Shown one piece after another: positions 1 to 8,605 of a stretch of DNA of 34,262 nucleotides (positions within the stretch are counted from its first letter, which is position 1; the number at the start of each line of letters is the position of its first letter). The stretch covers positions 1 through 34,262 of the forward strand of contig NHEC01000053.1 in the NCBI GenBank assembly GCA_002171655.1, written 5' to 3'. The notes under the pieces are model-generated. The model had not been told where the DNA came from, ran no database searches, and saw only the letters and a list, made by a program, of their open reading frames with translations. Origin of the DNA: Planctomycetes bacterium TMED75. GTDB taxonomy: Bacteria; Planctomycetota; Phycisphaerae; Phycisphaerales; SM1A02. The translations under genes and the position numbers were made by a program.

Positions 1-78
1 CTGGCTTTCGCCGAGATCCGATTGCTCGACTTGTGCAAGGCGGTCCTGGTCGTTGTCAGTGCGTGACTTCTTGGCCAT
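1..78 (-). CDS. Unknown protein, N-terminal 26 residues only (cut by window edge)
   Basis: The first 26 codons of a minus-strand gene are present; the rest lies outside the window. It opens with ATG at 78, preceded by a purine-rich GGAGA about seven bases upstream, a normal Shine-Dalgarno arrangement. The visible peptide begins MAKKSRTDNDQDRLAQ and is very hydrophilic, with no signal peptide or membrane segment. It is too short to assign a family. The gap from the kinase gene upstream is 67 bases in the same direction, so the two may be co-transcribed. Confidence 0.6.
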   Translation of the reverse strand, partial: MAKKSRTDNDQDRLAQVEQSDLGESQ

Positions 79-145
79 CGGGATCTCCGGGGAAAGGGGA
101 ACGGGTCGTGCGCCCGAATCGGCGAGGATACCCCTCTCGAGGGCC

Positions 146-1117
146 TCAGGCAAGATCCCGGGTCTTGGTGTGATCGGTCGAGTGCTGGTTCAGGCACCAC
201 CAATCGAGGCCCTCTTCGAAAATGTTGAGGCAGGCCTCCAGATGCGATCGCCCTCCCTCACTGGCCAGAAACGAGGGTGTGGTGGCCGCCAGGAGCAGTC
301 GACGGGCCATCGCCAGCTCCTGAACCCGATCCCCATTCTCGCATCCCAACGCGGTTCGAGCGGCTTGCATGATTTCCAGAGGCTTTTCGGATTCGAGGCG
401 TTCGGGGTGGGCCCAGTACAACCGTTCCAGGTACAGGGCATCCTCAAGCCAGTGCCCGGGCCGAATCTCCCCGAGGTCGACCAGGCAGACCGACCCATCG
501 GCTCGGTGCATCGCATTGCCCAGGTGCAGGTCGCCATGAATCCATCCGATCGGCTGACGGGAGCGCCAGAGGGCGATGATCTGTTCCCAGTGCGGTCGGG
601 CACGATTGAGTTGCTCAAGCCAGCGCGTGTGGTCTGGAAGGACGTTGTCACGGAGTGCCTGGTGCGTTCGTTGCAACCACAGTTCCCAGTTGTTGCGTCG
701 CTTGGGACGGTCGATGGGAACGGTCTGTGCACAGTGCTGCAGGCGTGCGCCGGCTTCTGCGGTTTGACGAAGGTTGCCAGACACCCACTGCGCCCCCAGA
801 GGCATGCCCGGCAGGCGCTCCATGATCAGCCAGGCGATGTCGTGGCCACCCAGCGACTCGCCGCTTTCGAGCAGTCGGGGAATGACCGGCGGACTGCCAC
901 AGTCCTGCAGCCGACGGAACCATCGCAGTTCGCGACCGGGCACCGGAAACTTGATGAACACATCCACTTCGCGATTGCGCTGGTTGCGGTAACTCGTCAC
1001 CCCGGTCAGTGCGCCCCCGTGCTGCCAGTCCATCCGCACCCAGCGAATCTCGCTCAGTCGACGTGCACAGGCTTCGTGCAGATCCGGTTCCAGCGAACGA
1101 GCCATTGAATCAAGCAT
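146..1117 (-). CDS. APH-family (aminoglycoside/choline kinase fold) phosphotransferase
   Basis: This 323-residue protein has the kinase fold of the APH/choline kinase superfamily. A candidate ATP-anchoring lysine sits in VFIKF (about residue 56), a hinge-like IMERLPG at 98-104, the Brenner-type catalytic loop HGDLHLGN at 194-201 and the metal-binding Asp in VDLGE at about 214. The substrate cannot be told from sequence: family members phosphorylate antibiotics, sugars, choline or lipopolysaccharide. It is cytoplasmic, with no signal peptide. The ATG at 1117 is preferred because TACCCT lies exactly six bases upstream, an arrangement seen at other starts here that would give a leaderless mRNA. 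A weaker in-frame ATG lies at 1105. Resistance should not be inferred from the family alone. Confidence 0.8.
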   Translation of the reverse strand: MLDSMARSLEPDLHEACARRLSEIRWVRMDWQHGGALTGVTSYRNQRNREVDVFIKFPVPGRELRWFRRLQDCGSPPVIPRLLESGESLGGHDIAWLIMERLPGMPLGAQWVSGNLRQTAEAGARLQHCAQTVPIDRPKRRNNWELWLQRTHQALRDNVLPDHTRWLEQLNRARPHWEQIIALWRSRQPIGWIHGDLHLGNAMHRADGSVCLVDLGEIRPGHWLEDALYLERLYWAHPERLESEKPLEIMQAARTALGCENGDRVQELAMARRLLLAATTPSFLASEGGRSHLEACLNIFEEGLDWWCLNQHSTDHTKTRDLA

Positions 1118-1123
1118 GCAGGA

Positions 1124-1129
1124 AGGGTA
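1124..1129 (-). promoter_or_regulatory. Putative -10 box of a leaderless promoter for the APH kinase
   Basis: On the minus strand TACCCT is followed by exactly six bases and then the ATG at 1117. Transcription starting about seven bases after the box would begin at or next to the start codon. No convincing -35 element is visible. The call rests on the same spacing recurring at other genes in the window. Confidence 0.45.
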
Positions 1130-1188
1130 CTCCTCTGAATCGGGCTGATCGTTTCGGGTTGTCAGTCTCCGCAGCGGCCCTGCAGTGT

Positions 1189-1194
1189 TACGCT
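1189..1194 (+). promoter_or_regulatory. Putative -10 box of a leaderless promoter for the HAD phosphatase
   Basis: TACGCT lies exactly six bases before the ATG at 1201. A TTGTCA at 1159-1164 resembles a -35 box, but its 24-base spacing is too long for a standard promoter. This box and the one for the divergent kinase share an 83-base intergenic region. Confidence 0.45.
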
Positions 1195-1200
1195 GTAGTC

Positions 1201-2049
1201 ATGCGTCCCAGTGTGATCGTGAGTGATCTTGATGGAACTTTGCTTGGTCCCGGCGGAGCGTTGTCCGATGGAACCCTGGCGGCGGTCAGCGAGCTTGCAG
1301 CACACGGAATCCCCTTCATTTTAGCCACGGGTCGGTCATTTTACGAGTGCAAGTTCGTACTTGACGCGATTCCATGCTGTCAGGAGATGATCGGAGCGGC
1401 GGGTGCATTGCTGTCTGATGCCCGAAGCGGACAAACTCTTGCCAGAGATGCGCTTCCAAATGAACTCGTGGTTCGAGTGACCGAATTCATTCTGGCTGAA
1501 GGGCACCTCGCGCAGTTGTTGCAGGATCGTTCCTGCGTGGAGTACGACTATCTGCTGGTGGGAAGAGGCGCTCTGCACCCCACGATGGACTGGTGGCTGG
1601 ATCTGCATGAGCTCAACTCCCATCGAGTCCCCTCACTGGAGGGACTCGACCTCTCCCACACCATTCGCATCGGTGTGGTCGGTGGTCCCGGTGAACTCGA
1701 GGCCCTTACCCAGCGCATCGAGACGGCGTTCGGTGAAGAACTGGTGATTCGACATTGGGAAGCAGTCTCCGAGACCGAAAGCCAACCAACCTATCTGCTC
1801 GAACTCTTCAACCGCGGGGTCGACAAGTGGGGCATGATCGAACACGTGCTCGAACGGGATGGACTGGACCCGGAACGGGTGGTGACCATTGGGGACGGCC
1901 TCAACGACATCCAGATGCTTGACCGGGCTCCTCTGGGAATCGCCATGGGCCAGGCTCGCACGTCGGTCCAGGCGGTGGCGAATCAGGTGGTTGGAAGCAA
2001 TCGAGAGGATGGATTCGCCCAGGCGATCCGTACCCTGCTCCGGTCCTGA
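1201..2049 (+). CDS. Cof-type HAD-superfamily sugar-phosphate phosphatase
   Basis: A 282-residue hydrolase of the haloacid dehalogenase superfamily, Cof (type IIB) subgroup, which dephosphorylates small phosphorylated metabolites through an aspartyl-phosphate. Motif I is DLDGTLL at residues 8-14 with the nucleophile Asp, motif II is ATGR, the cap domain lies in the middle, and GDGLNDIQML near residue 237 supplies the Mg-binding aspartates. Length is typical. The reading frame stays open back to 1009, but that stretch overlaps the divergent kinase and has no family match, so the ATG at 1201 is chosen; it also sits six bases after a TACGCT box. The 3' end overlaps the proposed start of the next gene by 41 bases, so the two are probably co-expressed. 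Confidence 0.88.
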   Translation: MRPSVIVSDLDGTLLGPGGALSDGTLAAVSELAAHGIPFILATGRSFYECKFVLDAIPCCQEMIGAAGALLSDARSGQTLARDALPNELVVRVTEFILAEGHLAQLLQDRSCVEYDYLLVGRGALHPTMDWWLDLHELNSHRVPSLEGLDLSHTIRIGVVGGPGELEALTQRIETAFGEELVIRHWEAVSETESQPTYLLELFNRGVDKWGMIEHVLERDGLDPERVVTIGDGLNDIQMLDRAPLGIAMGQARTSVQAVANQVVGSNREDGFAQAIRTLLRS

Positions 2050-5000
2050 TACGATCTGGTTGGTGCCTGCAGGAGAACAGCCAAGTTCCTCGATCGCTCG
2101 CTCCGTGCTCGAACGCGCGGAAGGTGATGTTCTGGTGTCGGCGCTCGAAGCCCTGCTCAAGGGAGTGCTCGAATCGGAAGTACCGCTGCATTCGATCCTG
2201 GGTCCCAGCCGCGGAGTCTTCAAGCGATTGGGACAGGTCACCTCCGAGGAATCTGCGGAGCGACTCTTCGCAAGCCACGGCTGCCGGCTTGAGATCGTTG
2301 ACGAACCCGGACGTGCGGTGGAACTGGGAGCACGCACCTGTCTTTCCGGGCGCAACGTCATGCTCATGCTGCCCGCGGGCGACATTCTTCGCTCTGCGAA
2401 TGCGTTGGTCCGGGTGCGGGAGCTGCTGTCGGGCACCGAGGGCTTCGGACTGCTGCTGCTCATCGAGGATGACGTGGAGCGACTGGATCGGGCTGCGCCC
2501 ATCCACCTGCTTGATGACCTGGCGATCGCGCGCATCGAACCCAACGACGTTTCCGACCTGCGTGACATGGTCGAACATGGCATCCGTCTTTCCCGGGCAG
2601 GCAATGGTCCCGCCGCGATTCTCGCCTCGAGCAACATCCTTCATGCTCAGGACACGATTCGCCTGCGACCCAACCGTATCGTAGACACCATTGACGTCGC
2701 GGCCGCGATGCGGCGTCGGCGCCGGGTGGGCCGTGGCTACGAGGGGATGGAGTTGCTCCGACTGGCCCGACGTCTTGAACTCAATCATGCCCATGGATTC
2801 CCCAGTCCCGGAGAGCTGGCCCCGCTGGGACTGGTCGCGGTCGGCCCGGCGTACTCCGCCGCCGAATACCTCCTGCGACGATTCGGGCTCGAGGGCCGGG
2901 TGCCTTTGCTGCAGTTGGGAATGTCGAGCCCGCTGGATGAGTCGATCACCGAGCGACTGTTTCTGCGGTGCGAAAACGTGGTGGTCCTGGAGACCCGACC
3001 CGGCGTGGTCGGCCGCGAGCTGGTGGGTGCCGCCGAAGCCGCACGACGCAAGGGAGGAACCGCGGCGTCGGTCTGGTGGCGCAGTTTGCCACCGCAGGAC
3101 GGTCAGGAGATCGCTCTCGATCGCGGGGATGCACTGCGTGCTTCACGGGTGGCCCGCAAGATCTCCCACATGCTGGATGCGGTCTCCACCGGACGCACCG
3201 TGACTCGGGGGCTCGAGCCTTCCGACCGCAAGCTCGAGGAGTTGGAGGTTCCGCCTCGAGGTTCCAGCTCCGGGGTCGAGGGCGCCATACGCACGGTTCG
3301 GAATCTGCTCACGGCCACCAGTCAGTGGCTGAATGAACGCGACGAGGAACCCGACAGTGAACGAGTTGCCCTGCAGTTGGATGATTCGGTGGATCCGTCC
3401 ACCTACGACCGAGTGGTTCAGGCGGAGATCTGGGGTCGACAGCGGTTTCTCGCCGACGGACCGGCGGCAATTCGTGAATGCGCGGTCGATTCACGGCCCA
3501 GGATTCTGGTGATCTGTGACATCGGGGTGCTGTCGGGTATCGATGTGGTGCGTCTGGCCACTGCCAGCGTGCCGGAGGAACAGGGTGAGCGGGTGGCGGT
3601 GCGAAGCACCTCCCTCGACGACTTGGACGCAGTACTCGAACTGCTGCGGGAATCGGTTCTCTCGAACCAGGTCACCGTGCTGGTCGCCCGTGATGGTTCA
3701 CCTCCTCGGTTCGATCGTACCGCGGTCGAACGATCCTTCCGGGAGGTCGATCGTCTGGGCTTCACGCCGATGCAGCGAGTGGTTCGTCCCGCCGATCAGG
3801 CCTGCAGTCTTCGCGCTCCGGTCTTTGCCGACCTCCTGGGGACCGGTCTGGACCGCAACAGCGAGGAGCTGGAGAGTTCCTTCCGTCTGGACACCCTGCC
3901 TCGTCGTCTTGGTCGTGGACTCCTGGTCCGACTGCGTCCTCTGACCGAGCAGGTGGAGGTGGTGCGCACCCAGCCTCCGGTGATTCAGCTGCACGACTCC
4001 GAGGGCAATCGACCGACGCTCCCCACGATCAAGCACTCCAATGCCTCCGTCTGGCGTTGCCACGTGGCCGGCTGGCGGGGGGCGGAACCGGGGTTGGTGC
4101 CTCGAATCATCTCTGAAGCTGGACGTGCGATGGGGTACCGGGTGGGGTGCGTGGTCTCGACCCAGCCCGCGGGACCCGGGCGGGGAGCTTGGGCGCAGTT
4201 GCTGTTCACCCGGCCGCGTACGGGGTCGAGTCCGGCGCTGCCGATTTCCATTCCCTACGGTGAGGCCGACGTGTTGTTGGGCGTTGATCCGGTCGAGACT
4301 CTTCGAGCGATCGGTCCGGACCCCACGCTTCGAGTCGCGGCCGCCGACCGAACCGATGCGGTGGTGAACATCGGACTGCTCACCGACCAGGAGGAGCACG
4401 CCCGAGCTCGACCGCGCGGGACGCGGGAGCTGCTTCAGGAGGGAATCGATCAGCGTTGTCGCGATGAACCCTGGGTCTTCGACTTGGTGGCCCCCGCCCG
4501 CCGGACCCTGCTCACCGAACGACTCATCGACATGATGCTGCTGGGAATCACCTTCCAGCGAGGCTTGATCCCGGTCTCGATCGAGGTGCTCGAACGAGTC
4601 ATCGAACGCACCGAGCGCACGGAGTTCGGACGCTTGCTGGTTGCCTTTCGTCATGGCCGGACCCTGGCCGCTGGGCTTCCCGCGCCTCGTGAGCCGCAGA
4701 TCAACTCTAGTGATGTGGAACCAATGGTTCGTCGATTGGTTCGCGGGGTCCGGATGGACGCCGGTCGACGGCGTTCTCGGGCACTCCGGTTTGAAACGCT
4801 GCTGCGCGATGGAATCAGTCAGATGCCGGGTCTCCTGGAAACCGCGCGCGGACGTCCCGCGGTCGCCGATTACTCCATTGGTCTGCGCCACGCCCTGGTC
4901 TGGGGGGGCTTTCCTCTGGCGGAGCGTTTCTCCGAATTGGTGTGCGGTCTGTACATGGCAGACAGTGGCGCACGATCGCGTCGCATGACCTGCTACGCGA

Positions 5001-5440
5001 TCTTTCCCCTCATCGAAATCCTGCTGCCTCGTGATCCGATCTTCATCGCCTCAATGATCTCGAGCATGGAGCAACGGCTTCGGATCCGTGAGCGTCTTGC
5101 GGTCCGCCACGCCCGGGGCGACCGCATCGAGCGGCGATACCTGACGCGGCTGGAACTCATCTTCGCCCGACGTCGCTTTCGGCTGGATTTCCGAACCAGT
5201 AACTGGGCCGCCTGGTCGCTTCGTGCCCTGGGCATGGTGGTTCCCCACGGGTGGCGCGGCACTGCCCAGGAGCGCGGGCTTGCCCGCGAGATGATCGCGC
5301 TGGTCGAAGAAGCGACGCGTCAGGCCTCGGTGGAGCCGGAACACTGGGAGGCGGTGATGTTGAAGCTGAACATGCAGGCGGAGATGGGACGCCTTCGTTC
5401 GATGCGCCCCGGGGACCTGCGCAAGCTCATCGCTCAGTGA
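2009..5440 (+). CDS. Divergent indolepyruvate:ferredoxin oxidoreductase-like protein (2-oxoacid oxidoreductase family), probably without cofactors
   Basis: This 1143-residue protein follows the domain order of the fused aerobic-type indolepyruvate ferredoxin oxidoreductases. A pyrimidine-binding-like domain lies at about 20-240 (LGARTCLSGRNVML matches the conserved GaSlaG region). A transketolase-C-like domain lies at about 270-345 (LGMSSPLDESITERLF, VVVLETRPGVVGREL). A shrunken thiamine-diphosphate region lies at about 475-565, a gamma-type domain at about 683-885 (YGEADVLLGVDPVETLR, LLGITFQRGLIPVSIEVLER), and a C-terminal region resembling DUF6537 follows. The usual cofactor signatures are absent: no CPGCPH, no GDSTFFHSG-type TPP motif, no ferredoxin CxxCxxC clusters, and the gamma GxGGxG reads AGWRGAE. 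Catalytic activity is therefore doubtful. The start is uncertain: ATG 2009 overlaps the HAD gene by 41 bases, while GTG 2063 would avoid overlap. The 3' end overlaps rlmN, on the opposite strand, by 14 bases. Confidence 0.75.
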   Translation: MDSPRRSVPCSGPDTIWLVPAGEQPSSSIARSVLERAEGDVLVSALEALLKGVLESEVPLHSILGPSRGVFKRLGQVTSEESAERLFASHGCRLEIVDEPGRAVELGARTCLSGRNVMLMLPAGDILRSANALVRVRELLSGTEGFGLLLLIEDDVERLDRAAPIHLLDDLAIARIEPNDVSDLRDMVEHGIRLSRAGNGPAAILASSNILHAQDTIRLRPNRIVDTIDVAAAMRRRRRVGRGYEGMELLRLARRLELNHAHGFPSPGELAPLGLVAVGPAYSAAEYLLRRFGLEGRVPLLQLGMSSPLDESITERLFLRCENVVVLETRPGVVGRELVGAAEAARRKGGTAASVWWRSLPPQDGQEIALDRGDALRASRVARKISHMLDAVSTGRTVTRGLEPSDRKLEELEVPPRGSSSGVEGAIRTVRNLLTATSQWLNERDEEPDSERVALQLDDSVDPSTYDRVVQAEIWGRQRFLADGPAAIRECAVDSRPRILVICDIGVLSGIDVVRLATASVPEEQGERVAVRSTSLDDLDAVLELLRESVLSNQVTVLVARDGSPPRFDRTAVERSFREVDRLGFTPMQRVVRPADQACSLRAPVFADLLGTGLDRNSEELESSFRLDTLPRRLGRGLLVRLRPLTEQVEVVRTQPPVIQLHDSEGNRPTLPTIKHSNASVWRCHVAGWRGAEPGLVPRIISEAGRAMGYRVGCVVSTQPAGPGRGAWAQLLFTRPRTGSSPALPISIPYGEADVLLGVDPVETLRAIGPDPTLRVAAADRTDAVVNIGLLTDQEEHARARPRGTRELLQEGIDQRCRDEPWVFDLVAPARRTLLTERLIDMMLLGITFQRGLIPVSIEVLERVIERTERTEFGRLLVAFRHGRTLAAGLPAPREPQINSSDVEPMVRRLVRGVRMDAGRRRSRALRFETLLRDGISQMPGLLETARGRPAVADYSIGLRHALVWGGFPLAERFSELVCGLYMADSGARSRRMTCYAIFPLIEILLPRDPIFIASMISSMEQRLRIRERLAVRHARGDRIERRYLTRLELIFARRRFRLDFRTSNWAAWSLRALGMVVPHGWRGTAQERGLAREMIALVEEATRQASVEPEHWEAVMLKLNMQAEMGRLRSMRPGDLRKLIAQ

Positions 5441-6536
5441 CGGGGGAGCTGGGGTCCTGTCGTTGCTTGTGGCGCAGCTGCCCGCAGGCGGCATCGATGT
5501 CTCGGCCCCGACTGGCGCGGATGTGCACGTTGACACCCTGTTCCCGAAGCAACGCCTGGAATCGGTGCACGTCCGAGGACACCGGACGTCGGAAGGGCAG
5601 TCCCTCGACCTCGTTGTATCGGATGAGGTTCACGTTGGCTCGCAGACTGCCGGCCACGCCCGCCAGTTCCCGGGCGTGTTCGGCCTGGTCGTTGAAGGAG
5701 CCCAGCAGAATGTATTCCAACGTGATTTCTCGTCCGGTCGCCTTGAAGTAGCTCGAACAGGCGTCGAGTATCTCCTTGATCGTGGCGTGCTGCGCCCAGG
5801 GAATGATCTCTCTTCGGAGTTCGTCATTGGGTGCGTGGAGGCTCAAGGCAAGCGTCACCGGAAGTTCGAATTCCGCCAGGCGACGGATGGCCGCCGGCAG
5901 GCCGACGGTCGAGACCGTGATCCGGCGCGCACCGATGCCCAGACCCCAGGGCGCATTGAGGGTTCGAATCGCGCCGATCACGTTCCCGTAGTTGGCCAGA
6001 GGTTCGCCCATTCCCATGAAGACGACGTTGCTGATGCGCTCGACTCCCGGCAGTCTTCCCAGCCGCCACGCCTGCTCGACGATCTTGCCCCGGGTGAGGT
6101 TGCCCTCCAGTCCGCCGAGTCCCGAGGCGCAGAACCGGCAGCCCACCGGACACCCGACCTGGGATGAGATGCAGGCGGTCTTTCGATCCTCGGTGGGGAT
6201 CATGACGCATTCGGTCTCTTTTCGAGAGGGGGGTGCCAGCAGTCGCAGGGAGGAGGGCTCGTCCCCCGGGTCCTGGTCCGGCTTCCAACCCAGCAGCAGC
6301 TTGCGGGTGCCATCACTGGCCGATTGGCTGGTGAGTTCTTCCGCGTGCTCGAATTGCAGGAGGGCGGCGAGTCGGGTTCGATCCCCGCGCGAAAGATCGG
6401 TCATCTTCTCCAGGTCGATCTCACCCCGCTGATAGACCCAGCGCAGGAGTTGATCCGCGACGAAGGTGCGAAATCCGTGTTCCTGCATGAATGCAACAAG
6501 CTGGTCGCGATCGAGATCGAAGAAATGCGTGCTCAC
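5427..6536 (-). CDS. rlmN: Dual-specificity 23S rRNA/tRNA adenine-C2 methyltransferase RlmN
   Basis: A 369-residue radical-SAM enzyme that methylates C2 of adenine 2503 in 23S rRNA and of A37 in some tRNAs. The radical-SAM cluster is Cys129-x3-Cys133-x2-Cys136 in GCPVGCRFCASG. The two methyl-transfer cysteines are present at 122 (TACISSQ) and about 351 (RDIDAACGQL). GMGEPLANY is the SAM-binding GxGEP element. Length is normal. Its ATG overlaps the stop of ispH as ATGA, so translation is likely coupled and the pair forms an operon. The 3' end overlaps the convergent oxidoreductase-like gene by 14 bases. Confidence 0.96.
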   Translation of the reverse strand: MSTHFFDLDRDQLVAFMQEHGFRTFVADQLLRWVYQRGEIDLEKMTDLSRGDRTRLAALLQFEHAEELTSQSASDGTRKLLLGWKPDQDPGDEPSSLRLLAPPSRKETECVMIPTEDRKTACISSQVGCPVGCRFCASGLGGLEGNLTRGKIVEQAWRLGRLPGVERISNVVFMGMGEPLANYGNVIGAIRTLNAPWGLGIGARRITVSTVGLPAAIRRLAEFELPVTLALSLHAPNDELRREIIPWAQHATIKEILDACSSYFKATGREITLEYILLGSFNDQAEHARELAGVAGSLRANVNLIRYNEVEGLPFRRPVSSDVHRFQALLREQGVNVHIRASRGRDIDAACGQLRHKQRQDPSSPVTER

Positions 6537-7591
6537 CCGCTGCGGCCGACGGTGAGGTCCACACTGGCGTGCGGAATCTTCTGATCGTCCAGCCAGGCAT
6601 CGATCTCGTCGCCCATGTTCACGTGAATGCGGCGCCCGGTGGGATCCACTCCTCGTTTTCGCATCACCTTCTTGAGTGAACCGGGCAGGCCGAATTCGAC
6701 ATCTTCACGGTCGATGTGGTGCTGTTCGACGTGTCCACCGAAATCATCAATCAGTCGGGTGATCACCGCTCGAACCAGATCCTCAGGCGCACTCGCTCCT
6801 GCGGTGATCAACACCGTCCCAATGCCCTTGAACCAATCACCGCACATTTCACTGGCGTCATCGATGAGGTACCCCGGAGTACCCACGTTTTCGGCGATCT
6901 CGGTGAGGCGAACCGAATTGGAACTGTTGCGGCTTCCCACCACCAGCACCAGCTCGGTGCTGGGAGCGAGTGCGCGCACCGCTCGCTGACGATTGGTCGT
7001 CGCGTAGCAGATCGAATTGGAGCTCGGATCCTTGATCCCGGGAAACCGCTCCTTCAGGACTCGGATGATCTTTTCCGCGTCATCGGTGGACAGGGTGGTT
7101 TGGGTGAGGTACGCCAGCGGATTCGTGGTCGAGAGCTCCAGGGACCGTGCATGCTCTTCGGATTCGACCACGGTGATCGCATCGGGAACCTCCCCCCGGG
7201 TGCCGATCACTTCCTGGTGGTCGGCGTGTCCGATGAGCAGGATGTGGTAGTTCTTGCGGGCCAGACGGATCGCTTCTGCGTGGACCTTGGTCACCAGGGG
7301 GCAGGTGGCATCGACCGCAATCAGTTCACGGGATTCAGTCTGGGCTCGAATCTCCGGAGAAACCCCATGGGCGCTGTAGACCACGATCGAGCCATCAGGG
7401 GCCTCGCTGATGTCCTCGACGAAGAGCACCCCGCGATCTCGGAAGCGATCGACCACATGACGGTTGTGTACGATCTCGTGGTAGACGCAGATCGTCTCTT
7501 CGGGGCAGATCTCGAGCAGTTGGTCGACGACGTCGATCGCCATGTACACACCGGCACAGAAACCACGAGGATTGGCAAGGATGATTTTCAC
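6533..7591 (-). CDS. ispH: 4-hydroxy-3-methylbut-2-enyl diphosphate reductase (IspH/LytB)
   Basis: IspH performs the last step of the MEP pathway, reducing HMBPP to IPP and DMAPP with an Fe-S cluster. Its three conserved cysteines are at 12 (NPRGFCAG), 97 (DATCPLV) and 195 (ICYATTNRQ). With the GTG at 7591 the protein begins MKIILANPRGFCAG, exactly as the family does. An ATG at 7639 would add 16 unmatched residues and leave only six bases before the divergent hpnC. A TATGAT box six bases before the GTG suggests a leaderless mRNA. At 352 residues it is about 35 longer than the E. coli enzyme, through a charged C-terminal tail. It lies upstream of and overlaps rlmN, and is divergent from the squalene genes that use its products. 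Confidence 0.95.
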   Translation of the reverse strand: MKIILANPRGFCAGVYMAIDVVDQLLEICPEETICVYHEIVHNRHVVDRFRDRGVLFVEDISEAPDGSIVVYSAHGVSPEIRAQTESRELIAVDATCPLVTKVHAEAIRLARKNYHILLIGHADHQEVIGTRGEVPDAITVVESEEHARSLELSTTNPLAYLTQTTLSTDDAEKIIRVLKERFPGIKDPSSNSICYATTNRQRAVRALAPSTELVLVVGSRNSSNSVRLTEIAENVGTPGYLIDDASEMCGDWFKGIGTVLITAGASAPEDLVRAVITRLIDDFGGHVEQHHIDREDVEFGLPGSLKKVMRKRGVDPTGRRIHVNMGDEIDAWLDDQKIPHASVDLTVGRSG

Positions 7592-7597
7592 TCCAAG

Positions 7598-7603
7598 ATC
7601 ATA
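7598..7603 (-). promoter_or_regulatory. Putative -10 box of a leaderless ispH promoter
   Basis: TATGAT (five of six bases of the sigma-70 consensus) lies on the minus strand exactly six bases before the GTG start at 7591. Seventeen bases upstream is CGGACC, which shares only the central GAC with the -35 consensus. It falls in the 54-base intergenic region shared with hpnC. Confidence 0.5.
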
Positions 7604-7627
7604 CCCTCGCGGGGGCCGCAGGTCCGC

Positions 7628-7633
7628 TAGAGT
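7628..7633 (+). promoter_or_regulatory. Possible -10 box for the hpnCDE-queG operon
   Basis: TAGAGT ends 12 bases before the hpnC ATG at 7646, which would give a leader of about six bases. There is no recognisable -35 and no Shine-Dalgarno sequence before hpnC. The region is only 54 bases long, so any hpnC promoter must lie here or inside ispH. Confidence 0.3.
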
Positions 7634-7645
7634 GACCAATCATCC

Positions 7646-8605
7646 ATGACCTCTTCTCCCGTGCCAATTCGCGATCAAGTCCGCCTCTGGGGCCCTGAAT
7701 CAGACGTCCGACTGGATGAGCGGGAGTCGATTGCATACTGCCGTGCCCTCGCAGGAGGGCATTACGAGAATTTTTCGGTCCTGAGTTCCCTGGTTCCCAG
7801 TTCCTTGCGGGATGACTTTGCAGCGGTCTACGGGTTCTGCCGTTGGTCGGACGACCTCGCCGACGAGATCGGTGATCGCAACGAGTCGCGTGCCCTGCTT
7901 CAGTGGTGGCGACGTGAGCTCGACGATTGCATCGATGGGCATCCCCGCCATCCGGTGATGTGCGCTCTTTCGGCCACGATCCAGCGCCACGACCTACCCG
8001 CCCGTCCGTTCCATGATCTGATTGATGCCTTCGACCAGGACCAGGAGTTCACTCGATACCAGACCTGGGATCAGCTGCTTCATTATTGTGCGCGCAGTGC
8101 CAATCCGGTGGGTCGACTGGTCCTCATGCTCCTGGGGGAGCCTCGAGACGACGCTCGCTTTCTGCCTTCGGATCTGATCTGCACCGCGCTGCAACTGACC
8201 AATCACTGGCAGGATGTGTCGCGTGACATTCTCGAGCGTGATCGAGTCTACATTCCCTCCGAGATGGTGGAGATCGAGAACTTCGAGCAGCGATTGCGGG
8301 ATTCCGCTTCCCAGGGATACTCGGTCGACGAGCCCTTTCTGGAAGACAGCCGGCAAGTCATCCGGGCCTGCGTGGATCGGACCGAAGCGATGTTCGAGAA
8401 CGGTCGAGTGCTGCTGGACCGGATCAAACCCCAATCGCGTCCGGTCATCCGGTTGTTCATCGACGGCGGGAGCCACGTGCTCAACCTCGTGCGTCACTGG
8501 AACTATGAGACTGCAATCCACCGGCCCCGCCTCTCCAGGCTTGTGAAGCTCGGACTGGTCGCACGTGCCTGGACCGCCGCTCGACTGACGGGACGGGAGC
8601 GCTGA
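7646..8605 (+). CDS. hpnC: Squalene synthesis protein HpnC (hydroxysqualene synthase)
   Basis: HpnC belongs to the trans-isoprenyl diphosphate (squalene/phytoene) synthase family and converts presqualene diphosphate to hydroxysqualene in the HpnC-HpnD-HpnE route. The first Asp-rich motif is SDDLADE at about residues 68-74. The second is QDVSRDILERDRVYIP at about 189-204. Both bind the Mg-diphosphate. At 319 residues it is slightly longer than usual, mainly by a polar N-terminus. It is the first of four overlapping genes and is assigned HpnC rather than HpnD by order and by similarity. The product is a soluble or membrane-associated helical protein without a signal peptide. Confidence 0.9.
   Translation: MTSSPVPIRDQVRLWGPESDVRLDERESIAYCRALAGGHYENFSVLSSLVPSSLRDDFAAVYGFCRWSDDLADEIGDRNESRALLQWWRRELDDCIDGHPRHPVMCALSATIQRHDLPARPFHDLIDAFDQDQEFTRYQTWDQLLHYCARSANPVGRLVLMLLGEPRDDARFLPSDLICTALQLTNHWQDVSRDILERDRVYIPSEMVEIENFEQRLRDSASQGYSVDEPFLEDSRQVIRACVDRTEAMFENGRVLLDRIKPQSRPVIRLFIDGGSHVLNLVRHWNYETAIHRPRLSRLVKLGLVARAWTAARLTGRER

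Noticed and set aside
146-1117. Antibiotic-resistance gene
   Set aside because: The APH fold is shared by many metabolic kinases; nothing in the sequence or neighbourhood points to an antibiotic substrate.
1633-2637. Long minus-strand reading frame of 334 codons
   Set aside because: It lies opposite the HAD and oxidoreductase-like genes, has low-complexity Ser/Arg composition and no family character; it is a shadow frame in GC-rich DNA.
3698-4891. Long minus-strand reading frame of 397 codons inside the oxidoreductase-like gene
   Set aside because: Its composition is typical of antisense frames (many Arg, Gly, His, Gln), and the opposite strand has clear domain matches.
7592-7639. Upstream ATG for ispH at 7639
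   Set aside because: It would add 16 residues not found in the family and leave six bases for the divergent promoter; the GTG at 7591 gives the normal N-terminus.
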